Shown: positions 36,855 through 48,000 of the stretch, piece after piece
Layout: the number at the start of each line of letters is the position of its first letter
Position numbering within the stretch: position 1 is the first letter of the stretch
DNA from: a virus
Reading direction: 5' to 3' (one strand)
IMG/VR virus record: IMGVR_UViG_3300044846_002156
Location: 1-61,393 of that record
Length of the DNA stretch: 61,393 nt
Made by a program: the position numbers and the translations under genes
The notes under the pieces: generated by a model
What the model was told of the DNA's origin: nothing
Database searches by the model: none
What the model saw: the letters and a program-made list of their open reading frames with translations, nothing else

Positions 36855-39332
36855 ATGTCAGAAAATATTTTTAGTTTTCCAAATCCGTTGTCCGCTGATG
36901 CAACGAAAGATAGCGCAGATTATGGTTTAAAAATAATGAAAACCGCTTATTTTCAATGGTTGAGTGGTACTGGTGGCTTTAGTCAAAAACAAAGACAAGT
37001 AAGGTTTGATTATAACAGAGCTTATGCTACTGGTATGCAACCTATGCAAGAGTTCTTAGACTACCTTGATATTAACGGACAACAGCCGTATTCTAATTTA
37101 GACTTTACACCACTACCTGTTGCTATGCCTATTATACAAAGGATTAAAGATAGGTTTAATCAGAGGGTAGAAAAGATTAAGTGTAATGCTGTTGACCCTA
37201 TAAGTGTTTCTAAAAAGAATAAAGAGAAACTTGATTCTAAATTTAGAATGGAGTTTAAAGATGATATACAACAATTACAACAAGAAAGTGGTTTACAGTT
37301 AGAAGACCCAGATGCTTTCACTCCAGATGACAACGAGGAGAATGAAATTTATTATGGCTTTACATATAAGCAACGTGAAGAAGTAATGATGGAGCAAGGC
37401 ATAGACCTTGTAATGTATGACAACGATTGGTCGGAAGTAAAAGATGCTATCTTAGATGATTTAATTGTTTTTGGTATATCTGGAACTAAAACATATATTG
37501 ACGCCAACGGAAGAATTAGAGTTAGAAAAGTAAATCCTTACAATCTTATATTAAGTTATAGTGAGCGTAATGATATGAAGGATTTAGAGTGGGTTGGAGA
37601 GGTTGTGTACACAAGTATTGCAGAAGTTAGACTTGCATATCCTGGAAAAGTATCAGAAGAAGAACTATATAACATAGCTAAAAATTCTGCTGGTAAATAT
37701 TCAAACCCTGCTTCTTGGGCTTTCACTTGGAACTACCAATATGCAAATGCTTTTTCAAGACCTTACGATTCATTTAGAGTTCCAGTTTTAAATTTATCAT
37801 TTAAGACTTTATACAATTTAAAATACGAAAAGAATCAAGATAGATTTGGTAAAACTATTTTAGACAAATCAAATAAAGTAAAAGAAGGAAAAGAATATAT
37901 ACAATCAAAACCTTACTATGTAGAATATCAAGGAGCTTGGATTTGCGACACTACACATTTACTTGAATGGAAGTTGGCTGAAAATATGATTAAGCCACAA
38001 GATAATTTGCAAGAGTGTATTTTGCCGTTTACTATATATATGTATAGCAATAATAGAATGACTAACAAGCCTATTATTGAAACAATGATACCATCTATTA
38101 AGCAAATGCAGCTTGCTCACTTACAAATGCAAAAAATAATTGCACAAGCAGCACCAGACGGATATACTGTTGATGTTGCAGGAATGAGTGATGTAGATTT
38201 AGGAAATGGTAAAGGGGCGTTACAGCCAATGGAGCTTATCCGTATCTATAAACAAACTGGTGTTATTTTCTATAAAGGTCAAGTTGATGATATGGAGGGC
38301 AATAGTAAACCGCCAATTACTCCGCTCAACGTGCCATTTACATCTAAGCTACAAGCATTTATTGAGATATATAATTTTGAGTTAAACAAGCTAGAAAGAA
38401 TGATTGGCTCTAACTCATTAGACCAAGGTATGATTTCAAATCAAGCTGTTGGGGCAAAGGTATTAGAAACAGCAAGACAGATTGGTGAAAGCTCTATCAA
38501 CTACATTTACAATGCCTACATAAACATTTACGAAAGAACAGCCAAGTTAGCACAAATGAGATTGTGGGATATATTGGTGTTTGGTAAAAAAGGATATGGC
38601 GGTTATAAGTATGCTTTAAACTCTGATAGGGTTGAGTATATTAAATTGAATGCAGAAGATGGATTTGAAGTTACAAACTTTGATGTTAAGATAGAGGCTA
38701 CTGTTGATGAGGGTGAAAAACAAATGTTAGAGAATAACATTCAGCAAGCACTTGCTCAACAAAGCATAGAGCTAGAAGACGCTATTCAAATTAGAATGTT
38801 AGACAATGTAAAAGCTGCTAATTACTATTTAGTATCTGCTCAAAAGAAAAGACGCAAGCTTAGAATGGAAGAAGCTAAACAAAATAGTGAGATGCAAATG
38901 CAACAAGCAGTACAAGCAGCACAAGCTAAATCACAAGGAGAGCTACAACTAGAACAAGCAAAAGCACAGTTTAAATTACAGCAATACGAAGAAGAATTAG
39001 AGAACGATAAGGAAAGAGAAACCTTAAAGTACTTTAATATACTAAGAGTAAAAACATTAGAAAAGCTGTTAGAACAAGGTAAGTCTATTGAAGAAATGCC
39101 ATCGTTTATATTTGACGGTATTGATGGTGTTGTTCAAACTCAAAAACAAATAGTGTTAGAGGATTTAAGCGATATGCAAGAAAAGCAAGCGCAAGAACAA
39201 CAAATGCAGGAGCAACAAATGCAAGCTCAACAACAACAAGAAGGAGGAGAGCAAATGCAACTGTCAGAAGAAGAACAAGCACAAATGATGGATGCTCAAC
39301 AACAAGAACAAGAACAAGGAATGGCTATGTAA
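36855..39332 (+). CDS. Portal protein
   Basis: 825 residues, directly after TerL. The N-terminal half has portal-like helices and strands (LDFTPLPVAMPIIQRIKDRF; KDAILDDLIVFGISGTKTYI). The middle carries SSINYIYNAYINIYERTAKL. The last ~200 residues are a very long Gln/Glu/Met-rich helix (EMQMQQAVQAAQAKSQGELQ; QQQMQAQQQQEGGEQMQ) that looks like an extended barrel. Such long C-termini are found in podovirus portals, where the barrel projects into the head. Identity rests on order, size and fold pattern. Confidence 0.85.
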   Translation: MSENIFSFPNPLSADATKDSADYGLKIMKTAYFQWLSGTGGFSQKQRQVRFDYNRAYATGMQPMQEFLDYLDINGQQPYSNLDFTPLPVAMPIIQRIKDRFNQRVEKIKCNAVDPISVSKKNKEKLDSKFRMEFKDDIQQLQQESGLQLEDPDAFTPDDNEENEIYYGFTYKQREEVMMEQGIDLVMYDNDWSEVKDAILDDLIVFGISGTKTYIDANGRIRVRKVNPYNLILSYSERNDMKDLEWVGEVVYTSIAEVRLAYPGKVSEEELYNIAKNSAGKYSNPASWAFTWNYQYANAFSRPYDSFRVPVLNLSFKTLYNLKYEKNQDRFGKTILDKSNKVKEGKEYIQSKPYYVEYQGAWICDTTHLLEWKLAENMIKPQDNLQECILPFTIYMYSNNRMTNKPIIETMIPSIKQMQLAHLQMQKIIAQAAPDGYTVDVAGMSDVDLGNGKGALQPMELIRIYKQTGVIFYKGQVDDMEGNSKPPITPLNVPFTSKLQAFIEIYNFELNKLERMIGSNSLDQGMISNQAVGAKVLETARQIGESSINYIYNAYINIYERTAKLAQMRLWDILVFGKKGYGGYKYALNSDRVEYIKLNAEDGFEVTNFDVKIEATVDEGEKQMLENNIQQALAQQSIELEDAIQIRMLDNVKAANYYLVSAQKKRRKLRMEEAKQNSEMQMQQAVQAAQAKSQGELQLEQAKAQFKLQQYEEELENDKERETLKYFNILRVKTLEKLLEQGKSIEEMPSFIFDGIDGVVQTQKQIVLEDLSDMQEKQAQEQQMQEQQMQAQQQQEGGEQMQLSEEEQAQMMDAQQQEQEQGMAM

Positions 39333-39352
39333 AATAGCATTATTATATTAAT

Positions 39353-39360
39353 TAATTTTG
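39353..39360 (+). promoter_or_regulatory. Promoter -7 box (TAATTTTG)
   Basis: TAATTTTG lies 22 bases before the ATG at 39383. Confidence 0.5.
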
Positions 39361-39382
39361 TAAACAATAAAGGAAGAAGAAA

Positions 39383-40444
39383 ATGGAAGTAAACAAGGTA
39401 AGCTCTTGGGAGGATGTATTGTCGGATAATTACAATGCACCACCAGTAGAGCAAGAAGTAATCGCAGAAGAACAAGAGGCTGTTGTAGAAACACCACAAG
39501 AAGAAGTAGTAGTAACTGATGAAGTTGTGCCTACCGAGCAAGTTACCGACCAAGTAACCGAGCAAGTAGAACAACCAGTTGTTAAAGAAAACTTACAAGT
39601 TGAAACAAATGTAGGTTTGGATGAAGATGCTTTATATGAGTATTTGCAAATCAAAAGAACCAACTACAATGAAATATCTGATTTAGATATTGTTTCTGGC
39701 TTTATATCTAACGACCACCCTAGTTGGGATGAGAGTGATGTAGAGTTTGAATTAGAGCAAAAGTATGGCTCTGCATTGTTTCAAGAAAAAATTAATTTGG
39801 ATGATATAGATAAAGAAATCTATCCAGATGAATATAAAGAAGCCTTATCTTTAAATAAAGAAATAGATAAAGCACAAAAACTACTTAGGAGAGATGCGTT
39901 AGAAAAGCGCAACGAACTTGAGGAAATTAAAAATAACATACAATTACCAACATCAGCCAGTAAAAAGGGTGATGATAGTTTAGTAGAAACCCAAGCAACA
40001 GAAGAAGTTTTGCAAAAGTTATCTCAAGAAGATTTGGAAAAGCTCCAAAAAGAATGGGAAGCTGTTGTAGAAAAAGATGTACCATCTGTAAGCGAGTTTA
40101 AGTTTAAATTAGGCGACGAGGAAGTTTCCTATAAAATAACAGATGACGAGCAAAAACAAATGGTTGACAAAATGAAACAATTTAATGCTGAAAGTTTCTT
40201 AGTTGAACGTGGCTGGCTAAAAGCAGACGGAACTCCAAATGTAAAGAAGATTACCGAGGATGTGTATATTCTTGAGAATACGGAGAAGATGTTAAAATCA
40301 AGCTGGACACAAGCAAAGGAAAAAGCTAAAATTGATATTATCGGAAAAGATATTAAGAACATCAATCTTGGCTCAACCAATGAAACGGTAGACTTAAAAG
40401 CTAACAATCCTTATGGATTTGGTGATTATGTGTTGAGCTTATAA
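39383..40444 (+). CDS. Scaffold or internal head protein candidate
   Basis: 353 residues, very acidic. The first ~75 residues are a low-complexity Glu/Val/Thr/Gln stretch (EQEAVVETPQEEVVVTDEVV), followed by charged helices (ALSLNKEIDKAQKLLRRDAL; EDLEKLQKEWEAVVEKDVPS). It lies between portal and capsid genes, where scaffolding proteins sit. A helical, acidic, low-complexity protein fits that role. No protease motif is seen. Confidence 0.72.
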   Translation: MEVNKVSSWEDVLSDNYNAPPVEQEVIAEEQEAVVETPQEEVVVTDEVVPTEQVTDQVTEQVEQPVVKENLQVETNVGLDEDALYEYLQIKRTNYNEISDLDIVSGFISNDHPSWDESDVEFELEQKYGSALFQEKINLDDIDKEIYPDEYKEALSLNKEIDKAQKLLRRDALEKRNELEEIKNNIQLPTSASKKGDDSLVETQATEEVLQKLSQEDLEKLQKEWEAVVEKDVPSVSEFKFKLGDEEVSYKITDDEQKQMVDKMKQFNAESFLVERGWLKADGTPNVKKITEDVYILENTEKMLKSSWTQAKEKAKIDIIGKDIKNINLGSTNETVDLKANNPYGFGDYVLSL

Positions 40445-40474
40445 ATTAAATATTAACAATTAAAAATTAAAATT

Positions 40475-41812
40475 ATGCCTACTACTCCAAGTGCATTTAG
40501 TTCGTCAACCGTAACCAGAGCTGGTTCGTTGATTTCAGAACTTAACATCGTTGTACCTCGTGCCTACAAAGAGTTTATCGACAAGTTTCAATTCGTTCCT
40601 TATGTAATGATGAATGAACTTGCTGGAAACACTTTGGCAACAGACAACAAATTATTTTATCACTACGAATCAAAAGGTCGTCAAATGTCATTTGTAACTG
40701 CAAATGCTACGGTAGCTGGTGCTAACGGTGCTGCTGTTGTTGTTACTTTGTCTGCTGCTGATACTTATGCTTCTGGTACTAAATCATTACCTGAAATTGG
40801 TATGATTGTTTACAATGCAAGAACAGGTGTTGAATCTCGTGTAACTGCTGTGAACAAAGCTACTCCATCTGCTCACACTATGACTATTGTTCCAGTAATC
40901 GCTGCTACAAGTGCTGCTGTAACTGCTGGTGATGAGTTGCAAGGTAGAGGTTACAAATACGTTGGAGAAGCATCTGACTATACTGCAACCACTATCCAAA
41001 CTATTGACAAGTACACTAACTATTGTACTCAAATCCGTATTGATAGTAAATTTACTGACTTAACTTTAGCAGAAGCTATTGACTTTGAATATGACGGTCA
41101 ACGTTATTACAAATACAAACAATTAGCTGATGACAACAAAAAGTTTATGTTGCAAAAAGAGTTAATGTTAATGGATTCAAACTTAACTGACAACTTAGGT
41201 TATTCTGAAAGTGGTTCTGCTGGTGTTATCCAACAAACTCAAGCTAATGGCTTAAACATCGGTTATGGTTCATTCAGCGCACAAACTACATTTGCTAACG
41301 TAGAGCGTCAGTTGGATAGTCAAGGTGCTCCACAAGAATATGATTGGTTGTGTGATGTTCAACAACACATTGCTATTCAAAACTCTTTGGGTAATGATTT
41401 CAACAACGGTGCTGTATTATATGCTCAAAACCAAGATTCGGCTAACTTAGATTTAGCTCGTGGTTTTAAATCATTTGCTCCTTACCAACGTAAGTTTAAC
41501 TTCACTCGTTACTTGCCATTCTCTGAATCTGCTTTCTATGGTTCTACTGGTACTGGTACTACTCGTGCTAACTTCGGATTGTTAATCCCTAAAGGTTCTC
41601 AAACTGATGCTAAAACTCGTAACGTTGTACCTCGTTTCAATGTAAGATACCAAGATGTGTTAGGTAACGGACAGAAAGTTCAAATCGCTGAAACTGGTGG
41701 TTTAGCAAAAGTACCAACCTCTGCTAAAATGGAGCTTGTTGTATCTCAAGTTGCTTACTACGGTGTTCAAGTTATGGGCGCAAACCAATATGCTATTGTA
41801 AAAGGTAGCTAG
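40475..41812 (+). CDS. Major capsid protein
   Basis: 445 residues. An N-terminal region (SSTVTRAGSLISELNIVVPR; YKEFIDKFQFVPYVMMNELA) is followed by the mixed alpha/beta body expected of an HK97-fold capsid protein. The N-terminal extension is short. Codon use differs sharply from neighbours: Arg is mostly CGT and Asn/Phe/Ile often end in C, a sign of very high expression. It follows the scaffold-like gene and is followed by a GC-rich hairpin. Identity by order, size and codon bias; I cannot align it to a named capsid. Confidence 0.85.
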   Translation: MPTTPSAFSSSTVTRAGSLISELNIVVPRAYKEFIDKFQFVPYVMMNELAGNTLATDNKLFYHYESKGRQMSFVTANATVAGANGAAVVVTLSAADTYASGTKSLPEIGMIVYNARTGVESRVTAVNKATPSAHTMTIVPVIAATSAAVTAGDELQGRGYKYVGEASDYTATTIQTIDKYTNYCTQIRIDSKFTDLTLAEAIDFEYDGQRYYKYKQLADDNKKFMLQKELMLMDSNLTDNLGYSESGSAGVIQQTQANGLNIGYGSFSAQTTFANVERQLDSQGAPQEYDWLCDVQQHIAIQNSLGNDFNNGAVLYAQNQDSANLDLARGFKSFAPYQRKFNFTRYLPFSESAFYGSTGTGTTRANFGLLIPKGSQTDAKTRNVVPRFNVRYQDVLGNGQKVQIAETGGLAKVPTSAKMELVVSQVAYYGVQVMGANQYAIVKGS

Positions 41813-41819
41813 AATAAAC

Positions 41820-41845
41820 TAAGGGGAGGGTTCGCTCTCCCCTTA
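41820..41845 (+). terminator. Strong hairpin after the capsid gene
   Basis: TAAGGGGAG pairs with CTCCCCTTA (9 bp). There is only a weak T-run, so it may end part of the transcripts or protect the capsid mRNA 3' end. Confidence 0.7.
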
Positions 41846-41881
41846 TTAATATTAAACAAAGGATAAAATCAGAAAGAAGAA

Positions 41882-42766
41882 ATGGAAACAACATTAGAAA
41901 AGAAAAAAGGTAATCCTAACTTTGGTAAAAAACCAATTAAAGAGGAATTTAATGATGAAATTAGTGATGTTAATAAAATACATCATTTTGTATTAACTAA
42001 TACTTGGGAAAAGTATAAGCCAGTAGATAACGAAAGCGGTAGATTAAATTCAGCCCCTTACCCACCAATATTTCAAGTGCCATCAGAAGGTATTACCGTT
42101 GATGATGAAACTAAGAAAAGTAGAAAGTGGAGATGTTTAAAAGGCATAGATAGTATTTGGGTTGATGACCAAGATGGTTTAGAGCCAAATGGTTTTGAAG
42201 ATTATGAGGAAATCATATTTGTAAACGGACATTTAAAAATTCGTGGATATGAAACTAATAAACTTGCTGCATTAAAAGCATTAGATTTATTTGAGGGTAA
42301 GAAAATTAAGAAAGTAGATTCTAAGCCAGCATATAGATTAATTGATGTTGATGCAGATTTGAATACAGCTTTAGATAATTTAGATTTTGAATACGAGGCA
42401 TTAAAAACAGCCAAAGAATGTTCAGATGAAGAAATGCTTGCTTTTGCTTATGTATTAGGTTTAAATGTAGACCAACAACTTAGAGGAGTTAGAAAAGACT
42501 TTATTATGAAGGCTAAAGCTAACCCAAGATATTTTATTAAGTATTTTGTAGACCCTAAAAATGAAATTGCATATAGGGTTCATAAAGCACTAACAGGAAA
42601 TATTTTATCGACAACGTCAATAGAAGGTAAACTTGTATGGGCGGAGTCTGGAAAAGTGATAATGGATGCCCCTAAAGGAGCGGATATTGCTCAAGACATT
42701 GCTAAATTAGTTATGAAGAATAACGAAGAAGCAACCAAATTGTTTGAGCAGTTGAAGAAAATGTAA
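41882..42766 (+). CDS. Capsid-adjacent structural protein, 294 aa
   Basis: 294 residues. KKGNPNFGKKPIKEEF at the start, then SGRLNSAPYPPIFQVPSEG and a central DVDADLNTALDNLDFEYEAL. The C-terminal ~100 residues are helical and end in NNEEATKLFEQLKKM. Not a recognised family. Its position right after the capsid gene suggests a minor head, vertex or head-completion protein. Confidence 0.7.
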   Translation: METTLEKKKGNPNFGKKPIKEEFNDEISDVNKIHHFVLTNTWEKYKPVDNESGRLNSAPYPPIFQVPSEGITVDDETKKSRKWRCLKGIDSIWVDDQDGLEPNGFEDYEEIIFVNGHLKIRGYETNKLAALKALDLFEGKKIKKVDSKPAYRLIDVDADLNTALDNLDFEYEALKTAKECSDEEMLAFAYVLGLNVDQQLRGVRKDFIMKAKANPRYFIKYFVDPKNEIAYRVHKALTGNILSTTSIEGKLVWAESGKVIMDAPKGADIAQDIAKLVMKNNEEATKLFEQLKKM

Positions 42767-42794
42767 GGGCTTCCTGATTCCTTCTCTTGTTTAG

Positions 42795-42826
42795 CCATCT
42801 GCCCTTAATTGGGTGGGTGGTTTTTT
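42795..42826 (+). terminator. Rho-independent terminator
   Basis: CCATCTGCCC pairs with GGGTGGGTGG (10 bp with G-U pairs), loop TTAATT, then six T. Confidence 0.85.
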
Positions 42827-42856
42827 GTTATTAAAAAATCGCCTTGATATTTTAAG

Positions 42857-42864
42857 TATTTTTG
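42857..42864 (+). promoter_or_regulatory. Promoter -7 box (TATTTTTG)
   Basis: TATTTTTG lies 27 bases before the ATG at 42892, directly behind the terminator at 42795. Confidence 0.5.
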
Positions 42865-42891
42865 CATTGTAGATAATTAACAAAGCTCATA

Positions 42892-43575
42892 ATGGACATA
42901 AATCAAGCTCATAAATATATAGACTTTATTGTTAAAAAGTCAAATGCAGGTGGGTATATCTCTCCTGCTGAAAAGGACTTGGTATTAAATAGAGCGCAAA
43001 TACAGTATTTTAATAAGCTATACGGCAATCAAAATGATTATAGGTACGACAGACCAGTTCCTAAAATAACTTATGCTGTAACGGAGAAAATAAGCAATAG
43101 TTTAAGTGTGTTTATATCCGATTCAACTACGCTCACCATAGATGCTAACGGACAAGCTACAATACCAACAGACTTGTTTCAAACAGTATCTATTACTAAG
43201 ACATTAAACGGAATAGAGAACGAAGTAACAAGAGTAGAACACGATAGAGTTGCTAATAATTTAAGTAGTTATTATGATGCTCCAGATACAAACTTTCCAA
43301 TATACTCACAGCTAAAAACTAAATACCAATTCTATCCTAAGAATTTGGCTAGTGCTAATTTAATTTATTTAAAGCAGCCTACTGAAATGGTTTGGGGTTA
43401 TACTACTGGCGGTACTGGAAGACCAGTTTATAATCCATCTACAAGCACACAACCACAATGGAAAGATATGGATATGAATGAAATTATATACTTAGCTTTA
43501 AGCTATATTGGTGTGAATTTGAAAGACCCAGAAGTTTCTCAATTTGCTAATGTTAAAACACAAACTGGATTATAA
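42892..43575 (+). CDS. Head-tail connector/ring protein, 227 aa
   Basis: 227 residues. A helical start (ISPAEKDLVLNRAQIQYFNK), a beta-rich middle and the C-terminal phrase QWKDMDMNEIIYLALSYIG followed by VNLKDPEV. I associate this ending with ring proteins in the neck of podovirus-like Bacteroidota phages. It is the first of three similar-sized genes before the nozzle gene, as in gp11/gp12-type tails. Confidence 0.7.
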   Translation: MDINQAHKYIDFIVKKSNAGGYISPAEKDLVLNRAQIQYFNKLYGNQNDYRYDRPVPKITYAVTEKISNSLSVFISDSTTLTIDANGQATIPTDLFQTVSITKTLNGIENEVTRVEHDRVANNLSSYYDAPDTNFPIYSQLKTKYQFYPKNLASANLIYLKQPTEMVWGYTTGGTGRPVYNPSTSTQPQWKDMDMNEIIYLALSYIGVNLKDPEVSQFANVKTQTGL

Positions 43576-43577
43576 TA

Positions 43578-44219
43578 ATGGCAATTACAACATACGGATA
43601 TTTAGCAGAGCAAATATTAACAACCTACTATAAGGGTGTAAGGAGTGATGACAGCCAATATTCTTTAAGGCACATAGCGTCAATGATAGCCCAAGAGGTT
43701 GCGTTTATGGCTAGGAAGAATGCTTTTGAGAATGGCAACAATGGAGATACTGCATATATTAATGATACATTTATTTCTACATTTAAAAATATTGCTGTAT
43801 CAACAGATGCAGTTAGTGGAGATAAATATGCTGCATTACCAGCCATACCAACTGCTCTCCCTAATAATCAAGAAATAGTATCTGTATCATTAGGTAAAAA
43901 GACCAACAAGACATTTATCCCTATGAAGAATAAAGATAGGTTTGCACAATCTTTTTTACCTTGTATTAGAGGAACTGTATTTTATTATATAGAAGATGGT
44001 AAGTTGTTTTTTGACAACCCAGAGAATTTTCAGTTTAATAATTTAACTATTAAAATGGCAGGAGCAGTACCAGGTGGAAATATATTGGATGCTCAACTTA
44101 ATATACCTAAAAATTACGAAACGGAAATAATAGATAAGGTATTACAAAGACTATTAGCTGTATCAAGATTAGGTAGAGATAACACTAATGATGGAAATGA
44201 TATATCCAATACCATATAA
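43578..44219 (+). CDS. Head-tail connector/ring protein, 213 aa
   Basis: 213 residues, two bases after the previous gene. RHIASMIAQEVAFMARKNAF near the start and PAIPTALPNNQEIVSVSLGK in the middle give a helix plus jelly-roll-like beta part. A turn with PCIRGTVFYYIEDGKLFFDN follows. A ring or adaptor in the neck is likely from position. Confidence 0.68.
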   Translation: MAITTYGYLAEQILTTYYKGVRSDDSQYSLRHIASMIAQEVAFMARKNAFENGNNGDTAYINDTFISTFKNIAVSTDAVSGDKYAALPAIPTALPNNQEIVSVSLGKKTNKTFIPMKNKDRFAQSFLPCIRGTVFYYIEDGKLFFDNPENFQFNNLTIKMAGAVPGGNILDAQLNIPKNYETEIIDKVLQRLLAVSRLGRDNTNDGNDISNTI

Positions 44220-44263
44220 TATATTAAAATAACAGTTAAATACTTGCGATAGCATATAAAAAT

Positions 44264-45034
44264 ATGAAAATACCTTTAAAACAAATAATAGCTGAATTAA
44301 TAGACAGCAAGGATTCTAGCTCACACGAGTTTAGGAGGTTATATAATATTGGTGTTAGAGGCATTAGAGAGTTTAACACAGATGTTGTAGGAACATTTAC
44401 AACTAAGCTACTTGATGTAAACGCAAATAAGACTGTTGATTTACCAGATGACTATATTACATATTCTAAGATAGGTATTATTAACGAGAAAGGCGAGATA
44501 GTAACATTGAGGTTAAACAATCAATTATCTGGCTATAATGATACACACGATTTAAAGGCGGATAGATTTGAGGGTGTACCTAAAATAACAGCCGTAACCA
44601 ATCCATCTATACCATACAGTTATCCATTTGTATTTTATAACTTCTTTATATCTAACCAATCTTACAATTTATTTGGTTTAGGTGGAGGAGGTCAAAATAT
44701 AGGCGACTATAAAGTAGATGATGAGCATGGTGTTATCATATTAGGACCACACTTTCAGTATGACAAAATATTATTAGAATATTTAGGTGATGGAATGGAT
44801 TGCGATGCTAATGACTATATGGTTGATAGCAGAGCAGCAGAGGCTATACTTGCTTATGTAAGATGGAAAAGCTCACTAGATATGCCTAAAAAATACGGAC
44901 AAGGAATTATAAGAGAATATAAAGCAGAGTTTAAATCAGAACGATTAAAAGCTAAGATGCGTATAAATAAAATAAACGTATCAGATTTTGACGATATACA
45001 CAGAGTTACAAGCAAACTAGCACCTAGAGCATAA
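44264..45034 (+). CDS. Tail tubular protein A-like adaptor, 256 aa
   Basis: 256 residues. KTVDLPDDYITYSKIGIINE (~75-94) followed by GEIVTLRLNNQ is the strand-turn pattern of gp11-type adaptors and podovirus ring proteins. The C-terminal helices (SRAAEAILAYVRWKSSLDMP; EYKAEFKSERLKAKMRI) fit too. It overlaps the nozzle gene by one base. Role: joining portal complex and nozzle. Confidence 0.76.
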   Translation: MKIPLKQIIAELIDSKDSSSHEFRRLYNIGVRGIREFNTDVVGTFTTKLLDVNANKTVDLPDDYITYSKIGIINEKGEIVTLRLNNQLSGYNDTHDLKADRFEGVPKITAVTNPSIPYSYPFVFYNFFISNQSYNLFGLGGGGQNIGDYKVDDEHGVIILGPHFQYDKILLEYLGDGMDCDANDYMVDSRAAEAILAYVRWKSSLDMPKKYGQGIIREYKAEFKSERLKAKMRINKINVSDFDDIHRVTSKLAPRA

Positions 45035-48000
45035 TGGTAGAAAATAAAGTATTTACTAACGGTGGACTTAACCAAGATGTAGATGAAAGTTTATTAAAGC
45101 CTAACGATTGGGATTATGCTTTAAACATTCGTAATACAGATAGGCTAGAGTTTTCTGATGGAGTTTTAAGTAACCTTAAAGGAAATACTTTGGTAACGTA
45201 TGCTCTCCCTACTGGAACAAATAAATGTATAGGGAGTTATGCAAATGAATCTAGTGCAAAGTTTTATTCTTTTATATATAATTCTTTAGGCAACCACACA
45301 ATAACAGAATATGATAATGCTACTGGTGTAATTACAAAAGTATTACAAGCTAGTTATTTAAACTTTCAGCCATTTGAATATATAAATGGCGTTGGAATAA
45401 TAGATAATAAGTTTTTATATTGGACAGATGGTTTTAACCCACCAAGAAATATTGATATAGAAAAGGCTAAGGCTTCCATTACCTATTACACAGACGCAAC
45501 AAGTATATCATTAGCCAAGCCAGCTCCACAAGATATTATAGATAGTGCTTATGCTAACGACCCTATAAACACAACATCATCAAACAGACTAAAAAACCAA
45601 CTGTTTCAGTTTAGGTATTTATATATCTATGAAGATGGAAGTAGAAGTGCGTGGAGTTCGTGTAGTGAAGTTCCCTTACCTAATTTAGAGATAACCTCAT
45701 CAATAAATACAGCAGCATATAGAAACAACCACATTACATTACAGTTTAATGTAGGAACTAAATTTGTTAAATCTATTGAGATTGCAGCGCAAGTAAAAGG
45801 AGTTGCTGTAAATAACACACAAGATTGGTTTTCTATATTGACAATAAATAGAGCAGAAGCTATTGCTAATTCACAATATGAATATAATTTAACAACAAAT
45901 AAAGCTACATTTCAATTTTACAATGACGGGCTGTACCAGTCTGTTGATATAAACGAAATTGATTTAGCTTACGATTACGTTCCTTTAAAATCTAAAGCAT
46001 TAGATATTGTTAATGGAAATGTTTTAGTATTAGGTAACAATACAGAGGGCTACGACAATATAGCTTTAAATGCTAATATAACAGTTGGCACAATAATAGA
46101 AACAAACTCTGGAAGATTAACTTGGGTTAGTGAATTTGATGATGTAGCAAATCAAACATATTCAGTTATATTTACAGGAACACCGATTGTAGGAGATACC
46201 GTTGGTTGGACTGCATTTGTTACAGAAACAATGCCATACGGTGTTATTAGTTATAGTGGTATTTATACGGTTACAGATGATGTAATGCCATCTATTACCG
46301 CATTTGCAGATGCTTTAGGTAATAGTATTATGGGTGATATACCTTATTACTGGTTTTATGATGGATATGAGATAATTCCAAATGGAGTTAAAATATTCAT
46401 GAGAACAAGCCAACAACTTGGCACAGAAGCAGGAATGCAAATTGAAGCACCAACACTAGCTGTTGGATTTAGTAATGCAGGAAATAGATATAAAACAAAT
46501 TCTAAATATCAATTTGGATTAGTTTATTACGATGAGTTTAACAGAAGCTCTTATGTACAAACAAACACAGACCTAATAAAATCAACTAAATCTTGGGGAG
46601 CATTAGCTGCTCAATCACCTAAATTTGACTGGGTTATTAATCACTCTGCTCCACTATGGGCTAAAAAATACCAATGGGTAAGAACAGAACAACTAACACA
46701 TAAAACATTTTTATTTTGGAACGCATCTGCTGTTACAGTAAACTCTGCTAATGCTAATTATTACGACTTAAACATAAGCTCATTTAATACATACAATACA
46801 AACAATAAAGATAGTATTTTAGCTTATGATTTTAGCAAAGGGGATAGATGTACTATACATAAAGACAATGGTGGATTTATAACTGGATATGATGTATCTA
46901 TTGTTGGATATAATCCAACTACTGGAATACTTACAATAGATAAAAAGGGAACGTTGACAGTAGGAGTAGATAATATATTATTAGAAATATATACACCTAA
47001 AACACGCTCAAACCAACCACAAGAACAATTTTTTTATGAGTTTGGAGAAGTTTACAGTTGCAATAATGGAGTGCATTCGGTTACAAGCGGCTCTTTAAGA
47101 GAGGGTGATATATATGTAAAAGGTAGGGTAATAAACGGAACTACATCAACAATAGTTGAAGACCCCAACTTTAGTGATTTCTATAAATCTAATTATAGTT
47201 CTAACGGCAGAGTTAATGTATTCGCTCCACAAGCCAAACAGCTCACTCTACCGACAGATATTAGGTATAGTGATACATACGTTCCAAACACAAATATAAA
47301 TGGCTTAAATCGCTTCTATGGAGATGCTTTTGAAACATACGACAGAGTAAATGGCTCAATACAAAAATTGGCTGTAAGGGATAACTATTTAGTTACTTTC
47401 CAAGAATTAAAAACTGGTTACATTCCAATACAACAAAGTATCATTGAAGACCAAGGAAGTGGTGGTTCAGCTAATGTGGCTATATCTAACAAGCTATTAA
47501 ATAAGATTAGATACTTTGCTGGAGATTACGGCATAGGCTTAAACCCTGAAAGCTTTGCAAGGTTTGCAGGTACAATGTATTTTGCAGACCCTAATAGAGC
47601 TGCTGTTTTAAAACTTACAAGTGGCTTACAGCAAATTAGTGGTATTGGTATGGATAGTTATTTCACTAGAACATTAAGTGGTGTAAGGAATATAGTTAAT
47701 ACAAAACTAATAGGAAGCTACGACCCAAGGAATGATGAGTATATTTTAACTATTAACAAGGTAAGTGGAGATAGTGAAACGATTGCTTTTAACGAAGCGA
47801 TTAATAGGTGGACTTCATTTTACTCGTTTATACCAGAACACGCAAATTACATATTTAATAAATATATGTCGTTTAAGGGTGGCTCTATGTGGGAGCATAA
47901 CACTAATACAACATTTAATTCATTTTACGGAATAAATTATTATTCTTATATAGACTTAGTGTTTAACGCCAATCCTTTGCTCATCAAAACATTTGTAGGA